The notes under the pieces: generated by a model
The model's input: only the letters and a program-made list of their open reading frames with translations
Databases searched by the model: none
What the model was told of the DNA's origin: nothing
Shown here: positions 1 through 8,267 of the stretch, one piece after another
How the letters are laid out: the number at the start of each line of letters is the position of its first letter
Position numbering within the stretch: the stretch's first letter is position 1
NCBI GenBank assembly: GCA_964400785.1
Contig: CAYNWB010000002.1
Coordinates: forward strand, 1 to 64,000
Length of the DNA stretch: 64,000 nt
Source: CAVQGZ01 sp964400785
GTDB lineage: Bacteria > Actinomycetota > Actinomycetes > Jiangellales > Jiangellaceae
Direction of reading: 5' to 3'
Program-made: the position numbers and the translations under genes

Positions 1-1036
1 GCTCCCGCCGGCCACGGGTTCTGGCTGCAGCCGTCCAACGACTTCGTCTGCTGCACCATCACCGGCGCGGGCGCGCCCGGCGCCGGGCAGCCCTCGTGCT
101 GGTGCCCCAGGTAGTGGCCCATCTCGTGCGAGACGAGGTAGCGCCGGTAGCTCACCAGGTCGTCGCCGTAGGTCTCGGCGCCGGAGAACCATCGCCGGGC
201 GTTGAGCACGGTGGCGTAGCCGTTGAAGCACGACAACCAGCCGCCGGTTCCCAGCGGCTCGCACAGCGCGTCCGTGGTGTCGGGCGACGCCAGCACCACG
301 TCGACGTCGTAGTCCCCGTCGTCCACCCTCTCGAAGCGCACCCCGTCGAGGGGCTGCCAGCCGCGCTCGTCGGTGAGCACCTCGTGCACGGTGCGGGCGA
401 ACTCGTCGCCGTCCACGGGGTCACCGTCCACCGTCAGCCCGTCCTCGACCTGGACGCGGTAGCGCACGGTCCGGCCACGATCGTCGCTCGGTGTCTGCTG
501 GCCAGGCACCACGGCAAGCCGCCCGGTACCGGACTGGGCCACCGCCTGCTCGGGAACCGGTGTCGGCTCGACGGGCTGCCCGGTCGACGGCGAGGGCAAT
601 GGTGGCGCGGAGTCGATCACGGCAGCCGGCGCCGTCCCGTCGGCGACCGACTCCGGTCTCGCCGACGACCCGACANNNNNNNNNNCCCGGTACCGGACTG
701 GGCCACCGCCTGCTCGGGCACCGGTGTCGGCTCGACAGGCTGCTCCTGCGTCGGCTCGACGGGCTGCTCCTGCGTCGGCTCGACGGGCTGCCCGGTCGAT
801 GGCGAGGGCGATGGTGGCGCCGTCCCGACCGCCGACGGCGCGGAATCGGCCGCGGCAGCCGGCGCCGCCCCGTCGGCGACCGACTCCGGTCTCGCCGACG
901 ACCCGACACCGGTGACCAGCGCCATCGCGACGACGAGCATCGTGGTCACGCTCGTGGTGATCGCCAGCCGTCCCCGGCGGGTCAGCCGGAGCGGAGCAGC
1001 GCCTGCGTCCACGCGACCCCCTGCACGCTCGGCCAT
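1..1036 (-). CDS. DUF3152 membrane-anchored zincin-like protein, 3' end beyond window, interrupted by assembly gap
   Basis: The reading frame opens at the ATG at 1036 (MAERAGG), has one membrane segment around residues 27-45 and then a Pro/Thr/Glu-rich linker with EQPVEPTQ repeats. Left of the gap a shifted frame carries the DUF3152 domain, including HEMGHYLGHQH, an HExxHxxGxxH zinc-protease motif, near bases 95-145. The chain is still open at base 1 (last residues about NPWPAG). The ten Ns at 676-685 shift the frame by one, and both gap edges carry versions of the same linker; merging them restores one continuous frame. The protein is most likely an extracytoplasmic, membrane-tethered domain facing outward. 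Peptidase activity is inferred from the motif only; DUF3152 has no established substrate. A TACTCT -10-like hexamer lies at 1049-1054. Confidence 0.85.
522..675. repeat. Left copy of duplicated DUF3152 linker segment at gap edge
   Basis: This stretch matches 686-908 on the other side of the Ns, starting with CCCGGTACCGGACTGGGCC and ending with GCCGACGACCCGACA. Read on the minus strand it encodes SSARPESVADG, a spacer, then GQPVEPTPVPEQAVAQSGTG. It lacks two EQPVEPTQ units and a SAVGTAP segment that the right copy has. Most likely two contig ends cover the same locus, differing by allele or repeat number. Confidence 0.8.
676..685. other. Assembly gap (10 N)
   Basis: Ten undetermined bases join two contigs inside the DUF3152 gene. 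The length is a placeholder: it breaks the reading frame, while overlap of the two flanking copies would restore it. Confidence 0.98.
686..908. repeat. Right copy of duplicated linker segment, with extra EQPVEPTQ units
   Basis: This is the counterpart of 522-675. On the minus strand it encodes GQPVEPTQ followed by EQPVEPTQ and EQPVEPTP, a short tandem array of 24-base units. It also differs by several substitutions. Such arrays vary in copy number between strains and often break assemblies. Confidence 0.8.
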
Positions 1037-1157
1037 CTGTCGCCGCCCAGAGTACGACGTGCAAGCACCGTCCAGCCTCGCTGCGACACCGAGCGGTGCG
1101 ACGATGCGCACAGGTGCCGTCTGGCACCGCGCGGTCGCACGAGCAGAGGAGGGACGC

Positions 1158-2045
1158 GTGTCGGACACCTCCCGAGTCCCGGTCTCGGTCGACGGCCGCC
1201 GGCTGGCGCTGACCAACCTCGACAAGCCGCTGTACGCGGACGGGACGACCAAGGGCGACGTGATCACCTACTACACACAGGTGGCCCCGGTGCTGCTGCC
1301 GCACCTGGCCGGGCGGCCGGTGACACTGCGTCGCTGGCCGGACGGCACGGCCGAACCTGGGTTCTTCTACAAGAACGTCGCCCGCACCGCGCCGGACTGG
1401 GTACGCCAGGTGGAGCTGCCGGTGCCCGGCAGCACGAAGCAGCGCACCACGATCGGCTTCGTCGTCGTGGACGACCTGCCGAGCCTGGTCTGGGTCGCCA
1501 ACCTCGCCGGCTTGGAGCTGCACGTTCCGCAGTGGCGCCTCGACGAGAGCGACTCGCCGGCGAACCCCGATCGTCTCGTGGTCGACCTCGACCCCGGGCC
1601 TCCCGCCGACGTCATCACCTGCTGCCGTGCCGCCCTGCTCGTGCGTGACCTGCTGGACGGGCTGGGGCTGTCGTGCACGCCCAGCACCAGCGGCAACAAG
1701 GGCCTTCAGCTCTACGCACCCCTCGACGGCTCCCTGACCTGGCACGACACCCGTCGCCTCGCCCAACAGGTCGCCGAGAGGCTGTCCACCGAGAGCCCCG
1801 GGCTCGTGCTCGCCTCGATGGACACCCGTGCCCGCCGTGGCAAGGTCTTCATCGACTGGAGCCAGAACCATGGCGGAAAGACGACGATCTCGCCGTACTC
1901 CCTGCGCGGCCTGCCCGTACCGACGGTGGCCACCCCGCTGAGCTGGACCGAGGTCGAGACGGCTCGTCACGCGGACGACCTACGGTTCGCCCCGCACGAC
2001 GTGCTCGCCCGTGTCGCCGACCGGGGGGACCTGCTGACCGGCTGA
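1158..2045 (+). CDS. Stand-alone LigD-type polymerase/primase domain (non-homologous end-joining)
   Basis: This 295-residue protein is the polymerase domain (LigPol, archaeo-eukaryotic primase fold) of the bacterial end-joining enzyme LigD, without ligase or nuclease domains. The family fills gaps at broken DNA ends with a preference for ribonucleotides. The metal-binding pair is in VVDLDPGP, with D143 and D145; the HGGKTT segment near the C-terminus is also typical. The start is the GTG at 1158, five bases after GAGGAGGG at 1146-1153. No Ku or ATP-dependent ligase gene lies in the window, so whether it serves end joining or repair synthesis, like mycobacterial PolD1/PolD2, is open. Its 3' end overlaps the convergent FUSC gene by 66 bases. 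Confidence 0.88.
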   Translation: MSDTSRVPVSVDGRRLALTNLDKPLYADGTTKGDVITYYTQVAPVLLPHLAGRPVTLRRWPDGTAEPGFFYKNVARTAPDWVRQVELPVPGSTKQRTTIGFVVVDDLPSLVWVANLAGLELHVPQWRLDESDSPANPDRLVVDLDPGPPADVITCCRAALLVRDLLDGLGLSCTPSTSGNKGLQLYAPLDGSLTWHDTRRLAQQVAERLSTESPGLVLASMDTRARRGKVFIDWSQNHGGKTTISPYSLRGLPVPTVATPLSWTEVETARHADDLRFAPHDVLARVADRGDLLTG

Positions 2046-3143
2046 GCGCCGGCTGACCGGCACCGGCAGGTCGGGCAGCATGTCGACGACGTCCTCGCCG
2101 GTGACGCCGGTGGCGTAGAGGATGTCGGCGGCCACCGAGCGCACCTGTGCGGCCACCGACTGGGCGATCATGCCCGAGGTGTGCTCGACAGCCTCCGTCG
2201 CCGCCTGGGCCGCGCGGATGGCGGCAGCGCGTGCCGCCGCCAGGTCGCCCTGGGAGTCGATCGACCGCTGCAGCGCCTGCACCGCGACGGCGCACTCGTC
2301 GACCGCCGTGTCGAGGCCCGGCGGGATGGCATCACCGCGCTGCAGCGCCGTCAACGTCTGCCGTGCCAGCACGCGGGTGTCCCGCACGGCCGCGTCCAGG
2401 TAGGGCAGGGCGGTCTCGACGTGCATCAGCATCTCCCGCGCGCTCCAGCGAGCGGGGGCGAGGGTGGCGATCTCGTGGCTGGCGTGCACCACCGAGGCGA
2501 GCTGCTCGACGCTCACCTGCAGGCCGTGGGCCTCGGCCATCGCCGTCGACGCCATCGACTCGTCGCGCTCGCGCAACGCGCTGGACAGGCGACCCAGCGT
2601 CTCGGCCAGCCCGGCGATCATCGGGCTGCCGACGCGCGTCACCTGCCGAAGGGGGTTCGCGGGCAGCACCAGGGTCATCGCCAGCCCGACGAATCCACCG
2701 ATCAGAGCATCGAGGAAGCGGCCGATCGCGAACGCGGCGTCTCCCTCCACGGGCAGGATCGTCGCGATCACCACAGCGGTGGAGGACGCCTGCAGAACGG
2801 TGACGGGGCCGCCTCGCACCAGCACCGCCGCCGCCATCGCCAGCGCTACGACGAGCCCGATCTGCCACGTCCCACGGCCCGCCCAGGCGATGAACAGGTC
2901 ACCGACGAGCACCCCGACCGCGACGCCGAGCACCAGGTCGAGAGAGCGTCGTACTCGACGTTCCAGCGACACGCCGATGGCGCTCATCGCCGCCAGCGGC
3001 GCGAAGAAGGGGTCGGGCCGATCGAGCACGTAGCGCGAGAACCACCAGGCGATCATCGCTGCCAGTGATGCCTGCAGGATCGTCAGTGCCGCCACACGCA
3101 GTCGGCGAGCGGGTTGGGCCCACAGCGAGCGAACTCTCGGCAC
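1980..3143 (-). CDS. FUSC/aromatic acid exporter-like membrane protein
   Basis: About 387 residues. The N-terminal half holds several hydrophobic segments of the FUSC/ArAE type, including a long run around VLVGDLFIAWAGRG and VLVRGGPVTVLQASSTAVV. The C-terminal half is a soluble, helical, alanine-rich part. Families with this layout are inner-membrane exporters or relatives of YccS/AaeB, with substrates mostly unknown. The start is the GTG at 3143, eleven bases after the P450 stop, which suggests translation coupled to the P450 gene. An upstream extension is open but would run through the P450 gene in another frame and is not real. No ribosome binding site is evident. Confidence 0.75.
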   Translation of the reverse strand: MPRVRSLWAQPARRLRVAALTILQASLAAMIAWWFSRYVLDRPDPFFAPLAAMSAIGVSLERRVRRSLDLVLGVAVGVLVGDLFIAWAGRGTWQIGLVVALAMAAAVLVRGGPVTVLQASSTAVVIATILPVEGDAAFAIGRFLDALIGGFVGLAMTLVLPANPLRQVTRVGSPMIAGLAETLGRLSSALRERDESMASTAMAEAHGLQVSVEQLASVVHASHEIATLAPARWSAREMLMHVETALPYLDAAVRDTRVLARQTLTALQRGDAIPPGLDTAVDECAVAVQALQRSIDSQGDLAAARAAAIRAAQAATEAVEHTSGMIAQSVAAQVRSVAADILYATGVTGEDVVDMLPDLPVPVSRRSAGQQVPPVGDTGEHVVRGEP

Positions 3144-3154
3144 GGGTCGCGATG

Positions 3155-4507
3155 CTATTGCGGGTCGCGGCGTCGTCGATGCACCTGCAGGGGCAGCCCG
3201 CCCTTCGGCCGAAGCGTCACCAGCGCCTGAACCCGCGGCGTAGGCACGTCGGACGGGCGCCGCAGCACCAGCTCCCGAGCGAGCACTGCGAGCATCAGGA
3301 CGCCCTCGACGAGCGCGAAGTCCTTGCCGATGCACTGGCGCGTACCTGCACCGAACGGCAGGTACGACCACCGGGGGCCCCTCTGCCCGTTCTCGAGCCA
3401 GCGGTCCGGGACGAAGGCGTCCGGGTCCTTCCACAGCACCGGGTCGCGGTGCAGGGCATACGTGCTGATCAGCACGAGCGTGCCGGGGTCGATCGCGTAG
3501 CCGCCGAGCGTGTCGGGAGCTGCGGCGTTGCGGGTGATGATCCAGGCCGGCGGGTAGAGCCGCAGAGCCTCGTCGAACACAGCCCGGGTGTAGGGCAGGC
3601 GGGCGAGGTCGGCCAGCCCGCTCGGCGGCCCGCCGAGCGCGTCCACCTCGGCCAGCAGCCGGGCGTAGCAGTCGGGGTGGGTGGTGAGCAGGTGCCAGGT
3701 CCAGGTCAGCGCGCTGGCAACGGTCTCGTGCCCGGCGATGAGCAGGGTGACGACCTCGTCCCGCACACCAGCGAGGTCGGCAGGGGTGAGATCGTCGAGC
3801 CTGTCGCCGAGCAGCATGCCGAGCACGTCCGAGCCGGGGTCGCCGCGCCGTCGTCGCTCCTGCACCATCGCCGCCACCGTCGCATCGATGGTCGCCAGTG
3901 CCGACCGCAGCCTGACGTTGCCCGGTGTCGGCACCGACGGGGGTGGAAGCCACGGTGAACGAGCCCGCACCACCACCCGGTCCAACGCGGTGAGCACCGC
4001 CGGGACGAGCTCACCCGCCTGGCCCGAGAGGTCGGTGGAGAACAGAGCTGCGCCCACCACCTGCAGTGCTGCACGCATCATGGCCTCGTCGACGTCCACC
4101 GACGGCGGCCCGGCGAGAAGAGCCTGGGCCTGCGCCGCGGCCGCCTGCACCGTGTGCGCGGCAACGGCGTCGAGGTGGTCGTGACGAAATCCCGGCTGCA
4201 CCATGCGTCGGCGCTCGGTCCACAGCGGCGGGTCGGACACCAGCAGGCCGTCACCGGTGACCGTGGCCAACGTGTCGTACTGGATGGTGCGCTTGGTGTA
4301 GGCGCGGTGGTTGGCCACCAGGACGTGGTGCACGTCGGTGGGGTCGCTGACCAGCACGGCCGGCGGTTCGGCGACCGCGAACGACGTCACCGGCCCGTAG
4401 GTGTCGCGTGCGAACGACAGGTAGCCGAGTGGATCGGTGAGCATCCGGCGCAGTGAGCGCAGCATCTGCGCGGGAGCCGGTCCCGGCGCGGACGCTATCG
4501 CGGTCAC
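3155..4507 (-). CDS. Cytochrome P450
   Basis: This 450-residue protein has the full P450 signature: the I-helix motif AGHETVAS, the K-helix ExxR in EALR, and the heme-ligand loop FGAGTRQCIGKDFA with Cys392 as thiolate ligand. It resembles the group of bacterial P450s close to eukaryotic fatty-acid hydroxylases (CYP4/CYP110-like), which hydroxylate fatty acids, terpenes or carotenoid-like chains; the exact substrate cannot be read from sequence. The GTG start at 4507 overlaps the stop of the GroES-like gene (GTGA), so the two are co-translated. No ferredoxin or reductase gene is adjacent. Confidence 0.93.
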   Translation of the reverse strand: MTAIASAPGPAPAQMLRSLRRMLTDPLGYLSFARDTYGPVTSFAVAEPPAVLVSDPTDVHHVLVANHRAYTKRTIQYDTLATVTGDGLLVSDPPLWTERRRMVQPGFRHDHLDAVAAHTVQAAAAQAQALLAGPPSVDVDEAMMRAALQVVGAALFSTDLSGQAGELVPAVLTALDRVVVRARSPWLPPPSVPTPGNVRLRSALATIDATVAAMVQERRRRGDPGSDVLGMLLGDRLDDLTPADLAGVRDEVVTLLIAGHETVASALTWTWHLLTTHPDCYARLLAEVDALGGPPSGLADLARLPYTRAVFDEALRLYPPAWIITRNAAAPDTLGGYAIDPGTLVLISTYALHRDPVLWKDPDAFVPDRWLENGQRGPRWSYLPFGAGTRQCIGKDFALVEGVLMLAVLARELVLRRPSDVPTPRVQALVTLRPKGGLPLQVHRRRRDPQ

Positions 4508-4839
4508 AGGTACAGCCCTGGCTGCCCGTCCCCGAGACGCTCGGCGGCTACGGCGTGGATGTCACGCTCCCGGAGCAGCACGAACGTGTCCCCGCGCAGC
4601 TCGACCTCGGCCTTGTCGGTCGGGTCGAACAGAACCCGGTCGTCCTCCTGGACGAGGCGTACGTTCGCTCCGACCGCGACCACCCGCGCCCAGGCCAGCC
4701 GACGCCCCACGTCGGCGGTGGCCGGGATGACGATGCCGGCCGACGAGCGACGCTCCCCCTCAGCGGCGTCGGAGGAGACCAGGACGCGATCGTGCAGCAT
4801 GCGCACGGGCAGCTTGTCGTTGCCGAAGGGCTGGACCAC
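4504..4839 (-). CDS. GroES-like co-chaperonin paralogue
   Basis: 111 residues with the Cpn10 layout: LPVRMLHDRVLV at the start, GIVIPATA in the mobile-loop/barrel region, VVAVGANV, and a C-terminal strand with DTFVLLRERDIHAV. It is a little longer than typical GroES and carries a divergent tail. GroES caps GroEL rings; an isolated copy without groEL, coupled to a P450 gene, is more likely a specialised paralogue than the housekeeping copy. The GTG start at 4839 follows the DUF427 stop by three bases. Confidence 0.8.
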   Translation of the reverse strand: MVQPFGNDKLPVRMLHDRVLVSSDAAEGERRSSAGIVIPATADVGRRLAWARVVAVGANVRLVQEDDRVLFDPTDKAEVELRGDTFVLLRERDIHAVAAERLGDGQPGLYL

Positions 4840-4842
4840 GCC

Positions 4843-5313
4843 TCACCATCCCATGGTGCCGGGCTCGCCCTTGAACGGCCCCACGACACGTGACGTGATC
4901 CAGCCCCCGTAGAACCCTCCCGCCTGCGCGACGACTCGCTCGTCGTCCACCATGCACACGTCGACCTTGCCCGGGTAGAACGCGACGTGGCCCGCCAGCA
5001 CCTCGTACCCCGACACCGGCTGGGGGAACGACCACGCCACGTCGTCCACCCTCGTCTCCGGCAGCACGAGGTCCCAGTACCGAGCCATCCCCTTGAACTC
5101 GCAGAGCGTGCGAAGCCCCGAACGGGCCGGGTGCAGCACACCGTCGGCGACATCCGCGACGGGCACGTAGTAGGTCGGTGGGTGGCTGGTCTCCAGGACG
5201 CGAAGGGATCGTCGGGTGTCGACGACACGTCGTCGCGCGTGCTCGACCACGACGTGCTCGGCGCTCGGTTCGACCCTCGGCGGGCGCGGGTAGTCCCAGA
5301 CCGACTCCGTCAT
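4843..5313 (-). CDS. DUF427 domain protein
   Basis: 156 residues. The C-terminal two thirds match the DUF427 beta-tent family, with the conserved string around CEFKGMARYWDL and a later YPGKVDVCMVDD segment. The fold is compact and cytosolic; no function is established for the family. It starts at an ATG at 5313 and sits just upstream of the GroES-like gene, in the same direction, so a transcript running DUF427-groES-P450-FUSC is likely. Confidence 0.85.
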   Translation of the reverse strand: MTESVWDYPRPPRVEPSAEHVVVEHARRRVVDTRRSLRVLETSHPPTYYVPVADVADGVLHPARSGLRTLCEFKGMARYWDLVLPETRVDDVAWSFPQPVSGYEVLAGHVAFYPGKVDVCMVDDERVVAQAGGFYGGWITSRVVGPFKGEPGTMGW

Positions 5314-5326
5314 GCCCGGCTCGTGC

Positions 5327-5629
5327 TCACCGGCGACGAGAGCGGACGACCAGGATCACGATCGCGACGCCGGCTCCGGCCAGCGCTCCGACCAGCTCCG
5401 GGCGCAGGCCTGTCGAGTCCTCACCCAGCCCTGCCCAGCTCTTGGCCTTCGTGACGCCGTCACTGAGCGCCGCGCTCGCGATCTCCGAGACCTCCTGGCC
5501 CAGCTGGTCGGGCTGGACACGCACGGACAGCTCGTCCAGCGTGGCGGTGAAGCGCGCACGGGTTGCCGCGAGATCCTGCTCGATCTGCTCAGGAGTGCGG
5601 CTCTTGCGCGGCTGCGGGGTCGACGTCAC
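5327..5629 (-). CDS. DUF3618 small membrane protein
   Basis: 100 residues. The N-terminal part contains the DUF3618 helix (RTPEQIEQDLAATRARF, then a TLDELSVRVQP segment), and the C-terminus has a single membrane anchor (VGALAGAGVAIVILVV) followed by RSRRR. Members are short actinobacterial membrane proteins of unknown role, often found with stress or envelope genes. The GTG start is at 5629; the gene lies 13 bases upstream of DUF427 and probably heads that transcript. Confidence 0.8.
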   Translation of the reverse strand: MTSTPQPRKSRTPEQIEQDLAATRARFTATLDELSVRVQPDQLGQEVSEIASAALSDGVTKAKSWAGLGEDSTGLRPELVGALAGAGVAIVILVVRSRRR

Positions 5630-5648
5630 GGCGCTCCACCATAGGCGA

Positions 5649-6404
5649 TCAGAGCACGGTCGCGGGCGTCGCCCTCGGGTCGAATCCGAACGGCAGCTCG
5701 AGCCGGTGCTCGGCGAGCAGGACGTCGTCCAGCAGCAGGTCGCGCGTCGGCGCGTCGGCGGCGATGACCCCGCCGGACAGCACCAGCGAGCGGGGGCAGA
5801 GCTCCAACGCGTAGGGCAGGTCGTGCGTCACCATCAGCAGGGTCACGTCCAGCGACAGAAGCACCTCGGCCAGCTCTCGGCGTGACGCCGGGTCGAGGTT
5901 GCTGGAGGGCTCGTCCAGCACCAGGATCTCCGGGCCCATCGCCAGCACGGTGGCCACCGCCACGCGTCGCCGTTGCCCGTAGGACAGGTGGTGCGGCGGA
6001 CGGTCGGCGTAGGCCGCCATACCCACGCGGTCCAGCGCCTCGTGCACCCGATCGTCGAGCTCGCTGCCGGAGACGCCCAGGTTCGCCGGACCGAACGCGA
6101 CGTCGTCACGCACCGTCGGCATGAACAGCTGGTCGTCGGGATCCTGGAAGACGATGCCCACACGGCGCCGGATCTCGCGCAGGTTCTGCTTCGCCACCGG
6201 CAGCCCGGCGACCCGCACCTGGCCGGCTCCGGCGTCCAAGATGCCGTTGAGGTGCAGCACCAGGGTCGTCTTGCCGGCGCCGTTCGGCCCGAGCAGGGCC
6301 ACCCTCTCCCCCCGCTGGATGGTCATGTCGACGCCGAACAGGGCCTGGTGCCCGTCCGGGTAGGCGAAGGCCAGGCCGCTGACCTCGAGGGAGGGAACCG
6401 TCAC
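5649..6404 (-). CDS. cbiO: Energy-coupling factor ATPase of cobalt/nickel transporter
   Basis: 251 residues of ABC ATPase: Walker A GPNGAGKT at about 39-46, Q-loop in IVFQDPDDQLF, signature LSYGQRRRVA, Walker B ILVLDEPSSNLD and switch histidine in MVTHD. QDPDDQ is typical of ECF-type ATPases such as CbiO/NikO. The GTG start at 6404 overlaps the cbiQ stop (GTGA). A longer N-terminus is open but lies inside cbiQ. With CbiQ and CbiM it forms an ATP-driven Co2+ or Ni2+ importer in the cytoplasmic membrane. Confidence 0.92.
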   Translation of the reverse strand: MTVPSLEVSGLAFAYPDGHQALFGVDMTIQRGERVALLGPNGAGKTTLVLHLNGILDAGAGQVRVAGLPVAKQNLREIRRRVGIVFQDPDDQLFMPTVRDDVAFGPANLGVSGSELDDRVHEALDRVGMAAYADRPPHHLSYGQRRRVAVATVLAMGPEILVLDEPSSNLDPASRRELAEVLLSLDVTLLMVTHDLPYALELCPRSLVLSGGVIAADAPTRDLLLDDVLLAEHRLELPFGFDPRATPATVL

Positions 6405-7165
6405 AGCGACATCCAAGCAAGCACGGCGACGACGAGCGCGCTGAACGGTACGACCGCCGCACCGACCCACTGCGCGGCGTGGGCCTGCTGGACGTCGAGC
6501 ACCGGCAACGACCCGCCGTAGCCGCGCGAGAGCATCGCCAGGTGGACGCGCTCTCCCCGCTCGTAGGAGCGGATGAACAGAGCACCTGCGGACGTGGCGA
6601 CGACTCCCAGCTGCTTGCGGCCGTTGCCCTCGAAGCCCCGGGACTCGCGGGCGATCTTCATGCGCCGCATCTCGTCGGTGATGACGTCGGCGTAGCGCAC
6701 CATGAACGAGGTGATCTCCACGAGCACGGGAGGCACTCGCAGCCGTTGCAGAGCCAGCAGCAGGGATCGCGCGTCGGTCGTCGCGGCGAGCAGGATCGAC
6801 GCCACCACCCCCAGGGTCCCCTTGGCCAGGATGTTCCAGCCGGCGAGCATCCCCTCGCTCGACAGCGACAGGCCGAGCACGTCGACACGCTCGCCCGCGG
6901 CGAGGAACGGGAGCAGCAGCGCGAAGACGACGAACGGGATCTCGACGACCATCCTGCGCAGCACGAACGGCGCCGGCACCTTGGCCAGCACGGCGACCCC
7001 GACCAGCAGAGCGGCGTAGACGCCGAACGCCCAGAAAGCCTCGCGGGGCGTGGCCACGACAACGACCACGAAGCCCAGCAGCGCCACCAGCTTGACGTGC
7101 GCCGGCAACCGGTGCACGGGTGTGTGACCGTGCCGGTAGAGCTTGTGGACGTGTCCTGCGCCCAT
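6401..7165 (-). CDS. cbiQ: ECF transporter transmembrane T component
   Basis: 254 residues with about five membrane segments and the conserved coupling helix with RESRGFEG, followed by a second Ala-Arg-Gly type motif MLSRGYGG. These two short arginine motifs contact the ATPase in CbiQ/EcfT. The ATG at 7165 shares its last base with the cbiM stop (TGATG). The position between cbiM and cbiO identifies it as the T component for cobalt or nickel. Confidence 0.92.
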   Translation of the reverse strand: MGAGHVHKLYRHGHTPVHRLPAHVKLVALLGFVVVVVATPREAFWAFGVYAALLVGVAVLAKVPAPFVLRRMVVEIPFVVFALLLPFLAAGERVDVLGLSLSSEGMLAGWNILAKGTLGVVASILLAATTDARSLLLALQRLRVPPVLVEITSFMVRYADVITDEMRRMKIARESRGFEGNGRKQLGVVATSAGALFIRSYERGERVHLAMLSRGYGGSLPVLDVQQAHAAQWVGAAVVPFSALVVAVLAWMSL

Positions 7166-8196
7166 CAGACGCCGACGCTCTCCTTGGTCGTGGACCGCCG
7201 CGAGAGCCACGTGAACAGCGCCAGCCCGATGAGGATGGTGACGCCGACGCCGATCAGACCGGCGACGCCGACGGGGATGCCACCGACCTCGCCGTAGTCG
7301 GCCAGAGACCACCCGCTCACCGCCGAGTCCTCGGCGGCATCGATGAAGCCCTGGTCCTCGGCGACGTACTCGAGGCCGTCCGGGTTCGAGGAGGCGACGA
7401 AGCTCACGGCTCCGGCGAGGATCATCGTCACGCCCAGCCCGCCGGCGAGCAGCGGCCAGGCTGAGCGACGTTGCGCTGCGGGCTCGACGTCGGCCACGTC
7501 CGCCGCAGGAATCTGCCGTCCGTCGGGCGTGCGCAGCACGAGCTGCTGGCCCAGGCCCCGAGCGGCGTAGACCAGGTCGGGGCGCACCGCGACGACGGCA
7601 CCAACCGTGGCAGCAGTGATGAACGCCTCACCCAGCCCGATCACGGTGTGCCAGCCGAGCATGGTGGCTAGCAAGGGCCCGAACGGTAGCTCGGTGGCAC
7701 CGCCGGCCGTGTAGAGCAGCACGAACACGCCGGCCGCGGCCGGCACCGAGAGCAGGGCGCCCACGAACGAGGCCGGCACGACCGACGCCGGCCGCTGGGG
7801 CATGAAGCGCAGCACGACCTTGGTCACGACCCAGCCCACGAGCACGGTGACTATGCCGATGAGCAGCATGTTCGTGCCCAGGGCGGTCAACCCCCCGTCG
7901 GCGAACACGAGCGCCTGCACCATCAGCACCACGCTGAGCACGAGCACCGCCGTCCATGGCCCGACGAGCACCGCCGCCAGCGCTCCACCCATGAGGTGCC
8001 CACTGGTGCCGACACCGACGGGGAAGTTGAGCATCTGGACGGCGAACACGAACGCTGCAGCAAGCCCGGCCATGGGCGCGGTCTTCTCGCTGAGCTCGTC
8101 GCGCGACTTCTTCAGGGCCACCGCGATGGTGCCGGCCGCGATCACCCCGGTCGCGATCGAGGTGGGGACGTCGAGAAACCCGTCGGGAACGTGCAT
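7165..8196 (-). CDS. cbiM: Cobalt/nickel ECF substrate-binding component with fused PDGLE (CbiN/NikN-like) segment
   Basis: 343 residues from the ATG at 8196. The N-terminus reads MHVPDGFLD; in CbiM/NikM the amino terminus and His2 bind the metal, so this ATG, not the GTG at 8205, is the proper start. Several membrane helices follow, then after about residue 240 a further helix, an NPDGLE motif and a last helix. NPDGLE marks the CbiN/NikN/PDGLE partner that is usually separate, and no separate cbiN exists here. A TAGAGT -10 hexamer ends seven bases before the ATG, indicating a leaderless message. Co2+ versus Ni2+ cannot be decided. Confidence 0.93.
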   Translation of the reverse strand: MHVPDGFLDVPTSIATGVIAAGTIAVALKKSRDELSEKTAPMAGLAAAFVFAVQMLNFPVGVGTSGHLMGGALAAVLVGPWTAVLVLSVVLMVQALVFADGGLTALGTNMLLIGIVTVLVGWVVTKVVLRFMPQRPASVVPASFVGALLSVPAAAGVFVLLYTAGGATELPFGPLLATMLGWHTVIGLGEAFITAATVGAVVAVRPDLVYAARGLGQQLVLRTPDGRQIPAADVADVEPAAQRRSAWPLLAGGLGVTMILAGAVSFVASSNPDGLEYVAEDQGFIDAAEDSAVSGWSLADYGEVGGIPVGVAGLIGVGVTILIGLALFTWLSRRSTTKESVGV

Positions 8197-8203
8197 GGTG
8201 CGC

Positions 8204-8228
8204 ACTCTAGATGCGACCGGGTCGCGTC
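8204..8228 (-). promoter_or_regulatory. cbiM leaderless promoter with adjoining 19-bp palindrome (candidate metal-regulator operator)
   Basis: On the minus strand TAGAGT (8204-8209) lies seven bases before the cbiM ATG. Immediately upstream, 8210-8228 reads GATGCGACCGGGTCGCGTC, two 9-base arms around one base with eight of nine pairs matching. The position over the promoter spacer fits a repressor site. The regulator is unknown. Confidence 0.55.
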
Positions 8229-8261
8229 TGCATCCCGGATGGCGCGCACCGACTGCCCGGC

Positions 8262-8267
8262 TAGCCT
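8262..8267 (+). promoter_or_regulatory. -10 element (TAGCCT) for the peroxiredoxin gene, leaderless
   Basis: TAGCCT fits the TANNNT actinobacterial -10 and ends eight bases before the GTG at 8276, so transcription should begin at or next to the start codon. No Shine-Dalgarno sequence is seen. Confidence 0.5.

Noticed and set aside
1980..3953. A 657-codon open frame covering FUSC and part of the P450 gene
   Set aside because: The upstream part is antiparallel-frame shadow of the P450 gene; P450 motifs are in another frame and the FUSC protein begins at the GTG at 3143.
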